NCBI GenBank assembly: GCA_000695325.1
Contig: AVPN01000493.1
Span: 10,423 to 36,146, forward strand
From: Pleurobrachia bachei
Taxonomy: Eukaryota; Ctenophora; Tentaculata; Cydippida; Pleurobrachiidae
Reading direction: 5' to 3'
DNA length: 25,724 nucleotides
Made by a program: the position numbers and the translations under genes. Under the pieces are notes generated by a model. It saw only the letters and a program-made list of their open reading frames with translations, was not told where the DNA came from and searched no databases. Positions 8,665-19,000 of the stretch are shown in pieces. Numbering within the stretch: position 1 is the stretch's first letter; the number at the start of each line of letters is the position of its first letter.

Positions 8665-10113
8665 ATGGCAGATGATGATAAGCTGAAGATTGGACATAAG
8701 ATTCGAAGTGATGCAAAATTCGACTACATTGTAACTCAAATTGGACCGAAACCGCTTTTCAAAGTTCGTTATGAGAATCTGGAAGAGAACTTCAGTGAGT
8801 TGGTAACAGCAGACAGGGTGAAAGACACCAATGACAATCTTTTCTCGAAAAGAGAGAAAGGTCAGGTCAAATTTGCCAGTGAGGGAGACAAAGTAAAAGT
8901 CCTTTTGTTTGGGGAGTGGCAGAATGCAACCATTCTTGGACAACAGTTTGGCGAGCTAGAGATTTCCTGTTTTAAGAAGGGATCTAACAAGGCTTACTTC
9001 TCGGAGTGGATTTCATTTCAAGATAAAGATAAGCTCGCCTCCTCCAGTGGTGAGGAAGGTCCTGCGACAACTCAGGATGAAACTGCCACCTTTACCACCC
9101 TCGAATCTGTCTTTGCAACAGCAGACTTCTCGAGTCTCCTCTCCGCATCAGAGAACATCATCACTACCGATAAATGGGGTGACATCTTGTTTTCTCTGAG
9201 GAAGTCCTGCATCAAACCAAAATGGGACGGCAAACCTCTGGGGGATGATTTCCACGCCTTTCTTCTCGCCTGTCCTTTTGATAAACCCTTCACAAAGAGC
9301 CTACAAAACGTGCTAGGACAGATGGAGTTGAGAATAACATCTGACGAAGAGAACCTCCACAGATCGCGAGTCCTGCTGCTTCTTTACACCGATAACGCTT
9401 CATAAGCTTCATATGACGAAAAGCTGGTACGTCTCCTGACTCGTGGAGCCGAGCTAGCTAATGGAGGCGAGCTTGCTATAATCGTGTTAGTTCATCCTAC
9501 CTGTTCTTTGTACAGACAGAACAAGATTCCTGATAACATGGCATATTCGCTAGCTGACAGCAAATGGTACTCCTGGATCGGGGTCGATTCGCCAAATGAG
9601 AGTTTCACCGAGATGGTCTCACAGATCAAATCATACACGTGCTCCAAGAGCTTAGATGTCAATGATGTCACCACAATGGCGGGGCTGTGGTACTGTAAGG
9701 TCGTTGTGAGTGGTGACTTTTGTTCAAACTTCTACGATAGCCGTGCCATGACGCTCTATCTAAATCACGAGGCTGGGAAGGTATATGGGAGGACTCCGTC
9801 AGGGATCATTCTCGGGGGTACCTTTGATTACACAACTCGGGTCATTGACATTACTGGAGCATACACAGGACCCTGGAAACAAGGGAACGAGGGGTGGGAG
9901 GAGGAGTCGGTTCGAATGGTAATGAGAGTGAAGGGAGTGTTAGATTACAAGGGCAACACTTTCGAGGGCCAGATTTGTGAAGTCATGACATTTGATGACA
10001 AAACTTTTGAGTGTGTTGGTACCCTCTTCGCGTCCAAAGAAAACGAGGGAGTATCAGGGTTCTACGAACTCACTGACCCTATCTCCTCTCTCCAGGGAAA
10101 CAAAAGGATGTAA
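8665..10113 (+). pseudogene. Tudor-like / TIR-like / GxW-module protein, interrupted by an in-frame stop
   Basis: One reading frame covers this whole segment except for a TAA at 9403-9405. Start is taken at ATG 8665 (MADDDKLKIGHK); TTTCTCAG precedes it directly and could instead be a splice acceptor. The first 125 residues hold two Tudor/agenet-like barrels (IGHKIRSDAKFDYIVTQIG; EGDKVKVLLFGEWQNATIL). Then comes a TIR-like alpha/beta segment (FHAFLLACPF ... SRVLLLLYTDN, stop, SYDEKLVRLLTRGAEL ... LAIIVLVHP, DSKWYSW), and a beta-rich module opening GLWYCKV at about 9680. The stop sits at a 9-bp near-perfect tandem duplication (9396-9404 and 9405-9413) that preserves the frame. Options are a disabled gene, stop readthrough, or an allele or assembly error. 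The link to the next exon at 10153 could not be resolved: no convincing donor lies before the TAA at 10111. Confidence 0.5.
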
Positions 10114-10152
10114 CGCTAATAGGTAGTCTCTCCACCCCTGTAGGACCGTCTA

Positions 10153-12426
10153 TATAATGGTTACCATGGTGTCGTGTACCCCGGAGTTTTGAACACCCAT
10201 AGCAGGAGGTTCTGGGTATACGTGCACAGCGGACCGTACTCGTGTCTCACTTACGAGGGTCAATTCAACACGAGGGACGAGGCCATTTTGAAGGCTAGTG
10301 GGACAATGTTCGGCAGTAAAGAGGGGATCACGACACTAGCCAGGACACCCTTTCAGCTGAAGAGTATTATGCCAAACGGGCTGTTGAAAGTTCAGAATGC
10401 AGACTCCAAGATACTTGATGATCTGATTAAGAATGCCCAGGATCGAACCCTGAGGACCTCCATTTTCAACTCCTCCACCTTTATCTCCCCTAAACCAGGT
10501 GATTTTGCTACGGTTATAGTGGGAGCGGAGGGAGACAGCGAGGTTATGGACACACTGAAAGGCAACATGGCAAAGGCAGGTGTGGTGCCCCTGGTTGTGT
10601 CCAACTGCCAACAGGACCTACAGTACTCCAGGAGTATCATTTTCATACTTTCAAGTCACGTTCAAGACAACGAGGAACTGGTGGAAACAATTAAACATAT
10701 CGCGGCTAGCAGGACACCACTTTACATCATCGCTAACGATGCAAGGAGAAACATCTTTGACGATTCAAAATGGGTAAATCTGGATCTAAAGGAAAGTCTG
10801 TTGAGCTGTCTTGCACGGCTCAACCAGTCTGGGAAAACCACCCTGGACCCTACATCAATCCAGTTTCGGACCCTTGTAAAGGAGATCAAGTCTCATTACC
10901 GTCCCCCTCTCTACTTTCTGTCGGGCATGTGGTCTGTAAGGCAACTAAAACGGACCAAGAACACCAGCGAGTACGATGAAATGGCTCAACACGCCCGCAA
11001 GGGAACAACCAAACAGGCGAAAATCCCAAAACTTATGTACATCCTTTGCGATGGAACTAGCGGTAATGTCCTAGGTGTCAATGATTTCATATCCAACAAA
11101 CCCTTCAAGGGAAGCATCAACAACGAACAAGCAACATTCACGTTCGACAACGAGGACTCAAAGTACGAGCTGGTGATTGAAGCAGGAGGGCAGATGATGC
11201 AGGGTTCCTACGTGAACAGAGTCCACGGAACAACTCTGGAGGTGACTCTTACATTAGAAATGGATGACGTCAGTGGGGTCTACTCAGTGTCCAACCCTAC
11301 AATGATGGTAGGTATAGTGAAGACTGGACTCCACACCATTGACGTTCACTATAACAACTATGTCCTGCCGGGTGTCTTTGAAAACAACTTGTTTTTCTGT
11401 ACTCTGCCCAGATGTATCCAACGAAAACCAATCCTCAGTACCATGTGTGGGGTTCTCCAGAAGTCACTCTCCGGGCATTCTCTGCTGACATTCGAGTATG
11501 CCTCACTTGGGAATATGAAGTGTCTGAAGTTTGATTTTGAGTTCCTGCAATCCAAGTTCCAACGGCTGGACGAGGTGGATAAAGTGGCTAATAATGTGAC
11601 GTGTGAGCCGGCAGCTGTTCGCCTGATTAACCGATATGTTGAGTGTTTCAACTCTATCAATTATGAAGAGTACAGGGATATGCACCTTGAGGCGAATATT
11701 GAGGGTAGGGAGGCATTTGAGAGACAATGTCAGAGCACTCAGGACATACTGGGGAAGATTAAACATTTTGAGTTTGTTGGGAGAAGAAAGATGACGGAGA
11801 AAAATCTCGCCCACCTTGGGATATCTCGTTATGAGTTTGATATATTCTACGAGAACAAGGATCGGCGAGAGTTCTTTATCATCGATGCTCAATTTCAACT
11901 GAGAGGAAATATGAGCCTGGAAGAGGAAAGTCAGCAATTCCATAGTTCCATCTATGACGCAATGATCACCTACCGGAGTCTGGATGGCCAATGGGCAGAT
12001 TTTCTCCAGAGTTACCTAGAGGGAAATGAGATACTGTGTTGGAGAGATCAGAGGATTGAGGTGGGATCTAACTGGAGTTCCGATATAACCTCTGCAATCA
12101 GAATGGCAAAGTGTGAGCTATGTTTGCTCTCGGAGGAGTACCTCAAATCGGAGATGTGTACCAAGGAGATCACCATTGCGTATGATTCGGGGAAACTGAT
12201 TATCCCTGTTGTTCTACCGTACACAGACCCAAACAAGAAGAGACCGCTGGTAAAATCAACCTACAAACCGGCATATCCACCTCACCAAATAAGTCACGAG
12301 ACATCCCAATCAACTTGGATTGACTTCAGGCCAGCATCTCCTACATTGCGATTATCCATCAGAGAGGTGGGGACATCCTGGCAGATATCAACGGTTACCA
12401 TGGTGTTGTGTACCCCGGAGTTCTAA
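10153..12426 (+). CDS. TIR-domain / GxW-module protein, tandem copy A (truncated C terminus)
   Basis: The frame opens at 10153 just after CCCCTGTAG, a plausible splice acceptor (a TAG stop lies in frame directly upstream), and reads DRLYNGYHGVVYPGV. Domains, numbered from the VYPG valine: TIR-like fold about 109-216, beta-rich module opening GMWSVRQ at 251, helical NTF2-like-looking segment about 478-577, and canonical TIR about 589-685 containing SEMCTKE. After DFRPAS the frame runs into the duplication junction at 12338 and ends with 30 unrelated residues, so the last GxW module found in copy B is missing. The 2,234-bp repeat unit is not a multiple of three, so copies A and B cannot be read as one fused protein. 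Function unknown. A TIR retaining the catalytic-type glutamate suggests NAD-directed or immune signalling activity, by inference. Confidence 0.6.
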   Translation, partial: YNGYHGVVYPGVLNTHSRRFWVYVHSGPYSCLTYEGQFNTRDEAILKASGTMFGSKEGITTLARTPFQLKSIMPNGLLKVQNADSKILDDLIKNAQDRTLRTSIFNSSTFISPKPGDFATVIVGAEGDSEVMDTLKGNMAKAGVVPLVVSNCQQDLQYSRSIIFILSSHVQDNEELVETIKHIAASRTPLYIIANDARRNIFDDSKWVNLDLKESLLSCLARLNQSGKTTLDPTSIQFRTLVKEIKSHYRPPLYFLSGMWSVRQLKRTKNTSEYDEMAQHARKGTTKQAKIPKLMYILCDGTSGNVLGVNDFISNKPFKGSINNEQATFTFDNEDSKYELVIEAGGQMMQGSYVNRVHGTTLEVTLTLEMDDVSGVYSVSNPTMMVGIVKTGLHTIDVHYNNYVLPGVFENNLFFCTLPRCIQRKPILSTMCGVLQKSLSGHSLLTFEYASLGNMKCLKFDFEFLQSKFQRLDEVDKVANNVTCEPAAVRLINRYVECFNSINYEEYRDMHLEANIEGREAFERQCQSTQDILGKIKHFEFVGRRKMTEKNLAHLGISRYEFDIFYENKDRREFFIIDAQFQLRGNMSLEEESQQFHSSIYDAMITYRSLDGQWADFLQSYLEGNEILCWRDQRIEVGSNWSSDITSAIRMAKCELCLLSEEYLKSEMCTKEITIAYDSGKLIIPVVLPYTDPNKKRPLVKSTYKPAYPPHQISHETSQSTWIDFRPASPTLRLSIREVGTSWQISTVTMVLCTPEF

Positions 12427-14572
12427 ACACCCATAGCAGGAGGTTCTGGGTGTACGTGCACAGCGGACCGTATTCGTGCCTGACCTACGAGGGTCAATTC
12501 AATACTCGGGACGAGGCCATTTTGAAGGCTAGTGGAACAATGTTCGGTAGTAAAGAGGGGATCACGACGCTTGCCAGGACACCCTTTCAACTCAAAAGTA
12601 TCATGCCAAACGGGCTGTTGAAAGTTCAGAATGCTGACTCCAAAATACTTGATGACCTCATCAAGAATGCCCAGGATCGGACCCTGAGGACCTCCATTTT
12701 CAACTCTTCCACCTTTATCTCCCCTAAACCAGGTGATTTTGCTACAGTGATAGTGGGAGCAGAGGGGGACAGCGAGGTTATGGACATACTAAAAGGGAAC
12801 ATGGCCAAGGCAGGTGTGGTACCCCTGGTGGTTTCAAACTGTCAACAGGACCTGCAGTACTCCAGAAGTATTATTTTCATACTCTCAAGTCATGTTCAAG
12901 ATAACGAGGATCTGGTGGAGACGATTAAACATATCGCGGCTAGTAGGACACCGCTTTACATCATCGCTAACGATGCTAGGAGAAACATCTTTGACGATTC
13001 AAAATGGTTAAATCTGGATCTAAAGGAAAGTCTGTTGAGCTGTCTTGCACGGCTCAACCAGTCTGGGAAAACCACCCTGGACCCTACATCAATCCAGTTT
13101 CGGACCCTTGTAAAGGAGATCAAGTCTCATTACCGTCCCCCTCTCTACTTCCTGTCGGGCATGTGGTCTGTACGGCAACTAAAACGGACCAAGAACACCA
13201 GTGAATATGATGAAATGGCCCAACACGCCCGCAAGGGAACGACCAAACAGGCAAAAATCCCAAAACTAATGTACATCTTGTGTGATGGAACTAGCGGCAA
13301 TGTGCTAGGTGTCAATGACTTCATCTCCAATAAACCCTTCAAGGGAAGCATCAACAACGAAAAAGCAACATTCACGTTCGACAACGAGGACTCAAAGTAC
13401 GAGCTGGTGATTGAAGCAGGAGGGCAGATGATGCAGGGTTCCTACGTGAACAGAGTCCACGGGACGACCCTTGAGGTGACCCTGACGTTGGAAATGGATG
13501 ACGTCAGTGGGGTCTACTCAGTGTCCAACCCTACAATGATGGTAGGTATAGTGAAGACTGGACTCCACACCATTGACGTTCACTATAACAACTATGTCCT
13601 GCCGGGTGTCTTTGAAAACAACTTGTTTTTCTGTACTCTGCCCAGATGTATCCAACGAAAACCAATCCTCAGTACCATGTGTGGGGTTCTCCAGAAGTCA
13701 CTCTCCGGGCATTCTCTGCTGACATTCGAGTATGCCTCACTTGGGAATATGAAGTGTCTGAAGTTTGATTTTGAGTTCCTGCAATCCAAGTTCCAACGGC
13801 TGGACGAGGTGGATAAAGTGGCTAATAATGTGACGTGTGAGCCGGCAGCTGTTCGCCTGATTAACCGATATGTTGAGTGTTTCAACTCTATCAATTATGA
13901 AGAGTACAGGGATATGCACCTTGAGGCGAATATTGAGGGTAGGGAGGCATTTGAGAGACAATGTCAGAGCACTCAGGACATACTGGGGAAGATTAAACAT
14001 TTTGAGTTTGTTGGGAGAAGAAAGATGACGGAGAAAAATCTCGCCCACCTTGGGATATCTCGTTATGAGTTTGATATATTCTACGAGAACAAGGATCGGC
14101 GAGAGTTCTTTATCATCGATGCTCAATTTCAACTGAGAGGAAATATGAGCCTGGAAGAGGAAAGTCAGCAATTCCATAGTTCCATCTATGACGCAATGAT
14201 CACCTACCGGAGTCTGGATGGCCAATGGGCAGATTTTCTCCAGAGTTACCTAGAGGGAAATGAGATACTGTGTTGGAGAGATCAGAGGATTGAGGTGGGA
14301 TCTAACTGGAGTTCCGATATAACCTCTGCAATCAGAATGGCAAAGTGTGAGCTATGTTTGCTCTCGGAGGAGTACCTCAAATCGGAGATGTGTACCAAGG
14401 AGATCACCATTGCGTATGATTCGGGGAAACTGATTATCCCTGTTGTTCTACCGTACACAGACCCAAACAAGAAGAGACCGCTGGTAAAATCAACCTACAA
14501 ACCGGCATATCCACCTCACCAAATAAGTCACGAGACATCCCAATCAACTTGGATTGACTTCAGGCCAGCATC
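10174..14572. repeat. 2,234-bp tandem duplication (10105-region to 12338 / 12400-region to 14572)
   Basis: Positions 10174-12338 match 12408-14572 at a constant offset of 2,234. I count about 51 differences in the first 600 bp, nearly all at third codon positions. Patches with none follow (for example from about 10783 to 10925). From about 11270 to 12338 I see no difference at all. The junction sequence 12339-12386 is not in the second copy. Confidence 0.9.
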
Positions 14573-15062
14573 CAACATCGACAAGGACCCGAGTGATATT
14601 TTCGAGTTTACAGAGCAATACGAAGCTCCTCTGTCCATACTTCTCAACCGACTCCAGCTCTCAAAGAGTAGGTCCCACATTTGTGATCTGAATGGCCAGT
14701 GGATCCTAACTGTTAGTGACACTAAGGGACACCAAGTTAGGTATAGAATGACCTTGGAACATAAGGCCAGAATTCCCCAGGGTCTGCTACAGGAGGCTAG
14801 CGGGAAACCAATTGGGAGGCTGTCTGATCAGTCAATTATAAAGGGGACTAGGCTGCTGTTGCACTTTTTGAAACCAGGAACCCATTACCGGGTCTTGGGA
14901 ATGAAGGGAATGATGGCTGGAGACAGCAGGTAATTATAATGTTCAGATTCTGTTCTAGCTAGTAGCTTTATGTCGTGTTACTATACCAATTATAGAGATT
15001 CTGTTCTAGTTTTGTGCTGTGTTACTACACCAACAACGTCCCCCGTGTGGTCATTTTCCTGA

Positions 15063-15093
<31 letters not shown>

Positions 15094-15102
15094 NNNNNNN
15101 NN

Positions 15103-15151
<49 letters not shown>

Positions 15152-15178
15152 TTCTTGTTTTGCAGATCTACTGTTTAG
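12387..15178 (+). CDS. TIR-domain / GxW-module protein, tandem copy B (intact C terminus)
   Basis: Reads DINGYHGVVYPGV from about 12387 through 14929, then a CAG/GTAATT donor. An acceptor TTTTGCAG at 15158-15165 leads to a short terminal exon 15166-15178 ending in TAG (predicted tail DSRSTV); this intron holds the (TC)n tract and the assembly gap. Numbered from the VYPG valine: TIR-like 109-216; GMW module 250-373; helical segment 478-577; TIR 589-685 with YDAMITYRS box, RDQRIEVGSNW loop and S659-x-x-C-x-x-E665; final GQW module 761-835. Position E665 matches the NADase glutamate of SARM1-type and plant TIRs (context K-E-I as in SARM1). Copy B differs from copy A at only four residues over about 720. 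The 5' boundary is uncertain: frame is open back to 12339, where sequence of a different origin begins. Confidence 0.6.
14930..15165 (+). other. Predicted last intron of copy B, with (TC)n tract and assembly gap
   Basis: Bounded by GTAATT and TTTTGCAG. It contains a near-perfect direct repeat of TAGAGATTCTGTTCTAG-like sequence at about 14945-14957 and 14997-15009, then (TC)n at about 15067-15148. Nine Ns at 15094-15102 interrupt the tract, so its true length is unknown. Confidence 0.6.
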
Positions 15179-15304
15179 TGTTTGTCTCACATTTCACTCT
15201 TTTCAAGGTCCTTCTCCGGTGTTGTTCTTGGTTCTACCACTCGATCCAGCATCTTTGCCCAGAAAGTAATCGACTCCTCAAACCCAGTCACCCTTGGTCC
15301 CATC

Positions 15305-15649
15305 ATGTTTTGTGCTAACACAGACAAACCAATGCCAAACTACCCCCTCCTCAAGAAAACCCACCCGGAGTACTCGAGGGATGAAATTAAGGAAATGTTC
15401 GAAAAGTTTTGTGAGATTGATGACACGGGCGACTACCGGCTGTCAGCTGATGAGATTTGTGTGTGTTTGAAGAAAATTGGTAAACCCGTTCCCAAGAGGA
15501 TCGTTCAGGAACAAATTAGGAAATTTGATGTGAGACAGAGTGGGGTTCTTGAGTTCGATGAGTTTCTGAACTTTCTGAGGAGTTTGGGAAAGGGTGGAGC
15601 AAAGGGGGTGACGAGTGGGAAAACTAGTACAGTTTGCTCCATCCAATAA
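15305..15649 (+). CDS. Two-EF-hand protein, swiprosin/EFHD-like
   Basis: A 114-residue frame from ATG 15305 (MFCANTDKPMPNYP); the frame is open back to 15182, so a longer N terminus or an upstream exon is possible. PEYSRDEIKEMFEKF leads into the first loop DDTGDYRLSADE (ligand positions D1, T3, D5, S9, E12) and then CLKKIGKPVPKRIVQEQI. The second loop is DVRQSGVLEFDE (D1, R3, S5, E9, E12, glycine at 6), which is weaker because Arg occupies position 3. The spacing and the flanking helices resemble swiprosin/EFHD proteins, which are calcium-binding actin regulators. A troponin C- or calmodulin-like origin is also possible. The C-terminal tail is short and basic. The gene lies only about 127 bp after the TIR gene stop, on the same strand. 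An ATTAAA polyadenylation-type hexamer is present at 15713-15718. Confidence 0.7.
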   Translation: MFCANTDKPMPNYPLLKKTHPEYSRDEIKEMFEKFCEIDDTGDYRLSADEICVCLKKIGKPVPKRIVQEQIRKFDVRQSGVLEFDEFLNFLRSLGKGGAKGVTSGKTSTVCSIQ

Positions 15650-15712
15650 CATTCATCTCTGCAATGATGGATCTTGCTCCTTCACACAAACTATAACCGA
15701 GAGGATTCAGTG

Positions 15713-15718
15713 ATTAAA
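15713..15718 (+). promoter_or_regulatory. Candidate polyadenylation signal ATTAAA
   Basis: Common variant hexamer, 64 nt after the EF-hand stop codon. The stretch 15719-16082 up to the IFT88 start is AT-rich and holds no other feature that I recognise; it must contain the EF-hand 3' end and the IFT88 promoter. Confidence 0.4.
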
Positions 15719-16082
15719 GTTTTAAGGCTGGACTCTTTTACGTCAGTGTGTTTCAACAAGACAGTACATTTTGTGATCCACACTTGCTTGATTTTCACAT
15801 GTACAACTTTTATTGTTTAGGGAGTTTATACAAGACACGACAAAATGTTAAAATTTCCGTGTAAAGTTGTGACAGACAGGAAAAAAGAAAAATATTCTTT
15901 TATGTTTATTAGTTGAGGGGTTTTTATTTTATTTTTAGGGTTGGTTAAATTGTAAAGTTCAAATGTACAAAGTTGTAAAAAGGTTCACTTTTGTAACTCA
16001 CGTCTTATATGAACATTGCTATTTGTTTTCACTTGTCATCATTCGCTAAAAACCTAACTAACATTATCTCTAACTTAGAAGC

Positions 16083-19000
16083 ATGAGTACCGACAACAAG
16101 CAGGACAAAGCGGCAGATGACATCTACAGCGGGTTTGAGAACTTTGGTTACGAGGGGGATTGTGAGAGTTTGCTAGATAATGACTTTGTTAGGGATGCCA
16201 TCAAGACTAGCTATGGGCAGCGCAGAGCACCCCTTCCAAACCACTCAAAGAAGTGAGTTGTTTCATAATCGCAGTACATTGATTCACTTTTCATCACATA
16301 ATTGTATCATCAATCATCATCGGCAATCGGCATAGTTATATCACAAATCAAGCATCGGCAAGCACAATTACAGTCCTGATCAACATTACATCTCCACTGC
16401 ATGCTCTGAATGCATCTCCAAATCAAATCCAAAACACTTTCTTCAAGTTAAATCCACCTGTCAAATCCACAGTACACGACGGTACATACAGCACACCACC
16501 AAGTCAACTGCACAGTTCACGCCTCCGTCCTCCAAGTCACTAGTCACATCCACACTACACTTTCTGACCGCCTCCTTCTTTTTTAGCGTATCAGCTGCAT
16601 TATCCTGACCTAATGACCTGATATAATCGCGACAACAGTGCTCCATCTATCCCATTGCACTAACAAATCAAGGTAAGTGGCTTGACCATCTTTTCTGTGC
16701 ATGTGTAAGTGGGGCATGGAAGTAACATACCGAATTGGATCTCTTATAAAACATATTTTCTTAACTTTAACCGTTCGTGCTGCATGCTTGAGCTTTGAAG
16801 TGAGGACGTAGTTTTGGGCACTGAATCCTAAAATTCCTCTTCGCATCATATCACCAGTTCAACTCCTAAAATTTCTCTTTGCAGATCAACAGCTCAACTC
16901 CTTTCTCTTCAGATCCCCGTTACCGAGACTGAAAACTGGCAACAATCAGTCAGGTGGTCCACTGACACCCCTCAACACTAGCTGCTTTACCGTTGAAACA
17001 GAGTACAGCCCCAACACCAAGACCAGACCACTGACAGCTGTCCGGGCAGCGGGGTTTACCAAAAGTGCTGGAACAAGGAGAAAGGTATCTCCGACATCTC
17101 CTTCACATGGAACCTGCGGTAAGATTGGTAATGGGTGTTTTTTGTTTACCCTTATCGCGTAAAAGGAGTGACTTCGTAACCCAGTTTTTAGTAACCTAAC
17201 CTTTTCAACCTCGGTTCTTTCTTTCTACTTAACAACTGACAACAGCTGTCTTTTAGTTAAACTTGATTGTTATGTTCAGTGTTCTAACTCTACGAAACAC
17301 AATCTAGCTAGGCAAAAACCAACACACCCCCCCCACCTCCAGAAGTGCCATCTAGAAGCCAGATAGTGCTGGAAGAGACCCCTAGGGAGGCGAACAGAAA
17401 GATGGAGCTGGACATTATAAACCTAATAGAGGAGTGTTCACGCGATATGGAGTCTGGAGACGTAAGTTGTAGTGTCACAGCTCAGTGGTGCTCCGTCATT
17501 CAAGTTATCATCCTTTGCACATGTCGTGTTTTTGCAATTACTGAGCTATCAGCTGATTATGTGACACTACAAACAGCTCCAATTCTTCTCCAGAAGCGGA
17601 TGGCCCTGCAGAAAGCTAAGAAAGCGGTTCACAAGGAGAGGCTGCTGATGAAGCACAGGGATATTGAGGGGATAGAGCCTGGTTCATTCCTAGATGTGTC
17701 CTACAGTGTTCGGTTAAATCTGGCAGTGTTGTACGAGGCTAATGATCTGCCAGAGGAAGCCATTGAAGCATACCAGGAGATAATACGAAATAAGGTACAA
17801 TTTGTAAAGTATTTTAGTCTGAATAAAGAGACCTGAGCAAGAATTAAAAGTGTTTTAGGTATCGGAAAGTTAGGACTCGACCTTGGAGTTTCACCTAAAC
17901 ATTCAAGTTACCACAGTTTGTTTGACTACAACAAAAAACAATCCCTAACAGGCCTTCCCAAACGCTGGCAAGCTGCGTGTGAACCTGGGTAACCTTTACT
18001 TTAAAATGGGTCGGTTGGGTGAGGCCATCAAGGAATACCGACGAGCTCTGGATAGTATTTCAGAGGAATTCACTCACATTCGATCTAAGATACTAATGAA
18101 CATTGGCACTATCTTCGTCAAGGTAATATTATAGGACAAATGTAGGACAGGAATAACAGGACACATTGGGCACACCCCATTACCTAGTGTGTCCGAAGTA
18201 AGAGAGGGAACATTGTCCACAAATCTAACACAACTCTCCAAAAATCCCAGATGGAACAGTATTCGGAGGCAGTCTCCTCTTATGAGCACATTATGAAGAA
18301 ATGTCCAAACTACCATACAGCCTACCATTTGGTTCTATGCTATCATGCCCTGGCCGATGCTGAGAAAACTAAACGTGCATTTCAGGTAACATTATATGAA
18401 ATTAGTTTTTTAACCTAAATCATTGTTTCTATGGTGATGAGAGTTTCTATGGTGATCGAGTTTGTTTGTTGTTTTCTTTGTTTGAAAGTTTGTTTGTTTT
18501 GAGGCCCAGTAAAACAAACACTTGATCCCCAGAGACTGCTGGCAACGTATACCATAGGACACACCTCTCAAGACAGCTACACCATCTCCAATGAAAACCT
18601 ACCTGAGCTGCATGTCCTACTAGATGCAATCAAAACTGATTCATTGTGCAAGGTATGGGAAACTCCCCCTCCACCCGAAACGTGTTATTTACATTTCTCC
18701 CCTTCTATATTATTATAAAATTATTATAAAATTTCACTTCCGTTTTCTACTTGTTGTTATTGTTGCCATGGTAACCAGAAGTATAGGTAGCAAGGTAGAC
18801 TATAACAACTCACACCAGCCCCTCTCTCTTCAGATAGAGACCCATCAGAAAAGTGAGATGGAGAGATTCATTCTACGGAGTGCCCAACTCATTGCCCCTT
18901 ACATAGGAGAAACTGAAACTGATGGTTTTGAGTGGTGTGTCGAAACAATAAAAGCATCCCCCTACCGGGACATTGCTTCAGAGTTGGAAATCTCAAAAGC

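Noticed and set aside
9484-9540. Intron removing the stop at 9403, using the acceptor-like CTTTGTACAG
   Set aside because: No good donor lies upstream of the TAA, and the sequence between is open in the same frame and looks coding.
10097-10152. An intron joining the first TIR-like part to copy A
   Set aside because: CTGTAG at 10147-10152 is a fair acceptor, but no donor in the matching phase precedes the TAA at 10111, so I left the two parts as separate features.
11358-12236. Antisense frames within the TIR copies (repeated at 13592-14470)
   Set aside because: Opposite-strand shadows of a strongly coding frame; they are identical in both copies simply because the DNA is identical.
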